Source: Clostridia bacterium (GTDB lineage Bacteria > Bacillota > Clostridia > Oscillospirales > CAG-382). From it: a stretch of 7,661 nucleotides of DNA. The notes beneath the pieces are model-generated. The model was not told where the DNA came from, did no database searches, and worked only from the letters and a program-made list of their open reading frames with translations. Positions 5,070 to 7,661 of this stretch are shown in pieces; position 1 is the stretch's first letter; the number at the start of each line of letters is the position of its first letter. The stretch lies in NCBI GenBank assembly GCA_900757905.1, contig CAAEPN010000199.1, positions 1 through 7,661 of the forward strand. The letters run 5' to 3'. A program made the position numbers and the translations under genes.

Positions 5070-5696
5070 TTGGCTAAACAGATTGAAGGAGTGGCAGAAC
5101 GGATCGTTTCCGCCGCCAAAAAAGAATTTCTCGAAAAAGGCTATACCGATGCGTCGCTTCGTGCAATTGCGGCGGCTGCCGATACCAGCACCAATTCCAT
5201 CTATGTTCGCTTCGGCGACAAAGAGGGACTGTTTTCTGCCATCGTTGAGCCGGCGCTTCACGAAATGCTTGAGCGGTTTATCAAAATTCAAGAACAGTTT
5301 CACCAGATGACGCCCGAAAAACAGGCCGTTACCATGCCGGAATATGCCGACGGCGGCACAGCGGAGCTTGTGGACTACATGTATGAGCACTTGGACGAAT
5401 TCCGGCTGTTGTTGGATGCGTCCTACGGCACACGTTTTCATAATTTTGTGGATGAGCTTGTGCGCATCGAGGTGGAATATACCTATAAATACATGGAAGC
5501 GGTCGGATATGCGGCAAAGCTCGATGACGCCATTACGGAAAAATTGCTTCATATTGTCACGACATCGCGCTTTGAGGGCATTTTTGAGATTATCCGTCAC
5601 GGCATGAGCCGCAAAGAAGCCGCAGAATATATCGAGCTGTTAAGCCGCTATCATCGTACCGGTTTTTTGGCGATTTTCGGCACGGTCGGCAATTAA
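5070..5696 (+). CDS. TetR/AcrR-family transcriptional regulator (208 aa)
   Basis: Dimeric DNA-binding repressor. The N-terminal domain is typical. It has helix 1 IVSAAKKEFLEKGY (12-25), then the helix-turn-helix SLRAIAAAADTSTNSIYVRF (29-48), then the GDKEGLFSAIV helix (49-59) that closes TetR DNA-binding domains. The rest is an all-helical ligand-binding and dimerisation domain too variable to name a ligand. Length is normal for the family. The TTG at 5070 is chosen because GGAGAG (5059-5064) lies 5 nt upstream and homology begins right after it. An in-frame GTG at 5022 falls inside the palindrome O2 and would add 16 unlike residues. The palindromes at 4789 and 5013 are likely autoregulatory targets. 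The ABC exporter gene 78 bp downstream is the most likely regulated partner. Confidence 0.9.
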   Translation: MAKQIEGVAERIVSAAKKEFLEKGYTDASLRAIAAAADTSTNSIYVRFGDKEGLFSAIVEPALHEMLERFIKIQEQFHQMTPEKQAVTMPEYADGGTAELVDYMYEHLDEFRLLLDASYGTRFHNFVDELVRIEVEYTYKYMEAVGYAAKLDDAITEKLLHIVTTSRFEGIFEIIRHGMSRKEAAEYIELLSRYHRTGFLAIFGTVGN

Positions 5697-5705
5697 ATTC
5701 GTCTG

Positions 5706-5727
5706 AAAGGCTGTAAAAGCAGCCTTT
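5706..5727 (+). terminator. Stem-loop between tetR and the ABC gene
   Basis: AAAGGCTG and CAGCCTTT form a perfect 8-bp stem with loop TAAAAG, 10 nt after the tetR stop. It is followed by TTTAAAAA rather than a clean T-run. It could be a partial terminator that sets lower exporter expression, or an mRNA-processing hairpin. Confidence 0.4.
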
Positions 5728-5740
5728 AAAAATAAGTAAG

Positions 5741-5758
5741 AGTTAGCGAAAACTAACT
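5741..5758. promoter_or_regulatory. Inverted repeat AGTTAG-N6-CTAACT upstream of the ABC exporter (candidate operator)
   Basis: The arms and 6-bp spacing are identical to the site at 3184-3201, but the spacer is different (CGAAAA). It lies 4 nt before the AGAGG ribosome site of the exporter. It is distinct from the TGCATAACA palindromes that flank repeat copy 2. Confidence 0.5.
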
Positions 5759-5774
5759 TGCGAGAGGTATTTTT

Positions 5775-7523
5775 ATGAAACAGCAAAGTCCGGTTGCCCG
5801 TATCTGGGAACTCGGCGAAAAGGAACATCCGAAGCTGATTTTGGCAGTCGTTCTCGCCGTACTTGGCGTTATGGGCGGCATGGTTCCGTATTTTGCGGCG
5901 GCGAAGACGATCGTTCTTCTGTTAGCCGGCGAAACGGCTTTTGCCGTTTATGCACCGTGGCTTGCGGCCGCGTTTGCGGGCTTTCTTTTCCGCACGCTTT
6001 TGTATAACGGCGCGCTCGGTCTTTCACACAAAGCGACCTTTAACATTTTAAAGACCATTCGGCAGAAAATGCTTGCCAAGCTGCCGCGTTTGCCGCTCGG
6101 AACGGTTATCGACATGTCCGGCGGAAAACTGAAAGAGATCATAGTCGATCAGGTGGACGGCATGGAAACGACGCTTGCGCACCTCTTTCCGGAAATGACG
6201 GCGAACCTGACAGCGCCGCTTTTAACGGTCATTTATCTGTTTGTATTGGATTTTCGGCTTGCGCTTCTGTCGCTTGCCGTGTTTCCAGTCGCCTTTGTTT
6301 TTATGATGATGGTCATGGGCGGTTATGCCAAGGATTATGAGGGCGCTGTCAAGGCGACAAGCGAGATGAGCAGCACTGTAATCGAATACATAAACGGTAT
6401 CGAGGTCATCAAAGCGTATAATCAAGGCAAAAAGTCCTATACGCGCTTTATCGACAAGGTACGCGCCAACGCTGCGTACTACTACAACTGGATGAAGCGC
6501 TGCCAGCTCGGAATGTCTCTTGCCTATGCCTTTTTCCCGGCACAGATGCTGACTGTTCTTCCGCTCGGCTTCTTGTTCTATATGCATGGCTCGTTAAGCG
6601 CCGAAACCTTTATCACGGTCATTATCTTGGCACTCGGTATGGCTGCGCCCATTGTGGCGGCTTTCAACTTCGTGGATACGCTTGCACAGGTCGGCACGAC
6701 GGTAAGTCAGGTCGATGAAATTTTGAAAGCCGAAGAACAGCAGCATGGCACAGAACGGGTAACGTTTGAAAACCACGATATCGAAATGAAAGACGTTTGC
6801 TTTGGCTATCATGACGATAAGGAGATATTACACGGCGTCACGCTTTCGGTTGGGCAGAACGGCATGACCGCGCTTGTCGGGCCCTCCGGTTCGGGAAAAT
6901 CGACGCTTGCTAAGCTTATGGCCAGTTTTTGGGATGTGAAAAACGGCGTTATCACGATGGGCGGACACGATTTGAAGCAGATTCCGTTAGAGCAGCTTTA
7001 TGACCAAGTTGCCTTTGTTTCGCAGGATAACTACTTGTTCGACGATACCGTTCGTGAAAATATCCGCATGGGACGTATCGGGGCGACCGACGCCGAGGTG
7101 GAAGCGGCTGCGAAAGCGGCCGGCTGCGACAGCTTTATCGGCGAGCTTGAAAACGGTTACGACACGCGCGTCGGCGGAGCAGGAGCGCACCTTTCGGGCG
7201 GCGAGCGCCAGCGCATTGCCCTTGCACGCGCTATGTTAAAGAATGCGCCGATCGTCATTCTCGACGAAGCGACCGCCAATGTTGACCCGGAAAATGAAGA
7301 CCGGCTTCAATCGGCTCTCAGAGCGCTGACAAAGGATAAGACCGTCATCATGATCGCACATCGCCTGAAAACCGTCCGCAATGCCGATCAGATCCTTGTT
7401 ATCGATAAGGGACGCATTGCCGAGCGCGGCACACATGAGGAATTGGTGAAGAAAGACGGGATCTACCGCCGCTTTACCGAGCTTCGCGAGAGTGCCGAAG
7501 GATGGAAGATCGAAACCAAATAA
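5775..7523 (+). CDS. ABC exporter half-transporter, fused permease and ATPase (582 aa)
   Basis: Inner-membrane exporter with an N-terminal six-helix transmembrane domain (about 20-300) and a C-terminal nucleotide-binding domain (about 335-575). Hydrophobic segments are visible near 21-48, 58-76, 143-160, 163-182, 248-270 and 276-297. The ATPase is complete. It has A-loop Tyr345, Walker A GPSGSGKST (369-377), Q-loop VSQD (415-418), signature LSGGERQ (473-479), Walker B IVILDE (493-498) with catalytic E498, D-loop through D504, and H-loop H529. The DEATANVDPENE sequence resembles the IrtA/YbtP-like group of siderophore-related transporters, as far as memory allows. The start is ATG 5775, with AGAGG (5763-5767) 7 nt upstream. 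Half-transporters work as dimers. No partner gene follows before the hairpin at 7533, so it is either a homodimer or its partner lies elsewhere. Its TetR neighbour and the shared upstream repeat suggest regulated efflux of a small molecule. The cargo is unknown. Confidence 0.9.
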   Translation: MKQQSPVARIWELGEKEHPKLILAVVLAVLGVMGGMVPYFAAAKTIVLLLAGETAFAVYAPWLAAAFAGFLFRTLLYNGALGLSHKATFNILKTIRQKMLAKLPRLPLGTVIDMSGGKLKEIIVDQVDGMETTLAHLFPEMTANLTAPLLTVIYLFVLDFRLALLSLAVFPVAFVFMMMVMGGYAKDYEGAVKATSEMSSTVIEYINGIEVIKAYNQGKKSYTRFIDKVRANAAYYYNWMKRCQLGMSLAYAFFPAQMLTVLPLGFLFYMHGSLSAETFITVIILALGMAAPIVAAFNFVDTLAQVGTTVSQVDEILKAEEQQHGTERVTFENHDIEMKDVCFGYHDDKEILHGVTLSVGQNGMTALVGPSGSGKSTLAKLMASFWDVKNGVITMGGHDLKQIPLEQLYDQVAFVSQDNYLFDDTVRENIRMGRIGATDAEVEAAAKAAGCDSFIGELENGYDTRVGGAGAHLSGGERQRIALARAMLKNAPIVILDEATANVDPENEDRLQSALRALTKDKTVIMIAHRLKTVRNADQILVIDKGRIAERGTHEELVKKDGIYRRFTELRESAEGWKIETK

Positions 7524-7532
7524 ACGAAAGCA

Positions 7533-7556
7533 AGCACACGGTTTTTACCGTGTGCT
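7533..7556 (+). terminator. Stem-loop terminator behind the ABC exporter gene
   Basis: A perfect 10-bp stem AGCACACGGT/ACCGTGTGCT with a TTTT loop begins 9 nt after the stop. No T-run follows the stem directly. Repeat copy 3, with its own terminator-like stem, begins 4 nt later, so the two may act together. Confidence 0.55.
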
Positions 7557-7560
7557 CGTT

Positions 7561-7661
7561 GCAAAAGTCTATAAGGCTTTTCGGGCGAAGCCCGAATTCA
7601 ATAAAAATCTGAAAAATCCGGGGACATGCGCCACGGATTTTTCACCGATAGATTCGCGAGT
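7561..7661. repeat. Structured intergenic repeat, copy 3 (cut by the window end)
   Basis: About 101 bp match repeat copy 2 from 4830 on, with only a few base differences. Hairpin TTCGGGC-GAA-GCCCGAA is at 7580-7596 and stem TGAAAAATCCG/CGGATTTTTCA at 7610-7620 with 7634-7644. The start of the AGATTCG arm is at about 7650, where the window ends. It is not flanked on its visible side by the TGCATAACA palindrome, so that palindrome is not part of the repeat family. Confidence 0.85.

Noticed and set aside
5025..5600. Long minus-strand open frame opposite tetR
   Set aside because: It is a shadow of the well-supported TetR gene, with no ribosome site or recognisable domain; the same applies to the other antisense frames under the dehydratase and ABC genes.

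Overview
The window looks like a chromosomal segment of a Gram-positive, low-to-mid GC anaerobe of the Bacillota (Clostridia). The reasons are AAGGAGG-type ribosome sites, sigma-A-like TTGACA/TATAAT promoters, GTG and TTG starts, and protein families typical of gut clostridia. The genus cannot be read from the sequence alone.

Layout. (1) Bases 1-188, minus strand: the N-terminal 62 codons of a membrane-anchored protein with a TTG start. It has a strong promoter at 385-413 and a leader of about 190 nt. (2) Bases 189-569: divergent intergenic region. (3) 570-1913: an enolase-superfamily acid-sugar dehydratase of the mandelate racemase subgroup. (4) 2116-3144: a PfkB-family, KDG-kinase-like sugar kinase with its own extended -10 promoter. 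Together (3) and (4) suggest conversion of an aldonate to a 2-keto-3-deoxy acid and then to its phosphate. (5) 3228-4726: a two-gene operon with an ATGA overlap, encoding a TcmP/LCM-like methyltransferase and an L-2-amino-thiazoline-4-carboxylate-hydrolase-family protein. (6) 5070-5696: a TetR-family regulator. (7) 5775-7523: an ABC exporter half-transporter (TMD-NBD fusion).

The noncoding DNA is the most unusual part. A structured intergenic repeat occurs three times in the same orientation: 1929-2045 (diverged), 4821-5012 (full), and 7561-7661 (cut by the window end). Each copy lies 3' of a gene. It is built from small hairpins with GNA triloops plus an AAAAATCCG/CGGATTTTT terminator-like stem. 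The full copy lies exactly between two near-identical 32-bp palindromes (4789-4820 and 5013-5044) in front of the tetR gene. Removing 224 bp restores a compact promoter-palindrome-RBS arrangement. The repeat therefore appears to have split and duplicated the regulator's own operator.

A second inverted repeat, AGTTAG-N6-CTAACT, occurs just upstream of the RBS of both the methyltransferase operon (3184-3201) and the ABC exporter (5741-5758). This suggests that the modification genes and the exporter are co-regulated, perhaps by the TetR protein between them. A plausible but unproven reading is a small-molecule modification, hydrolysis and export module.
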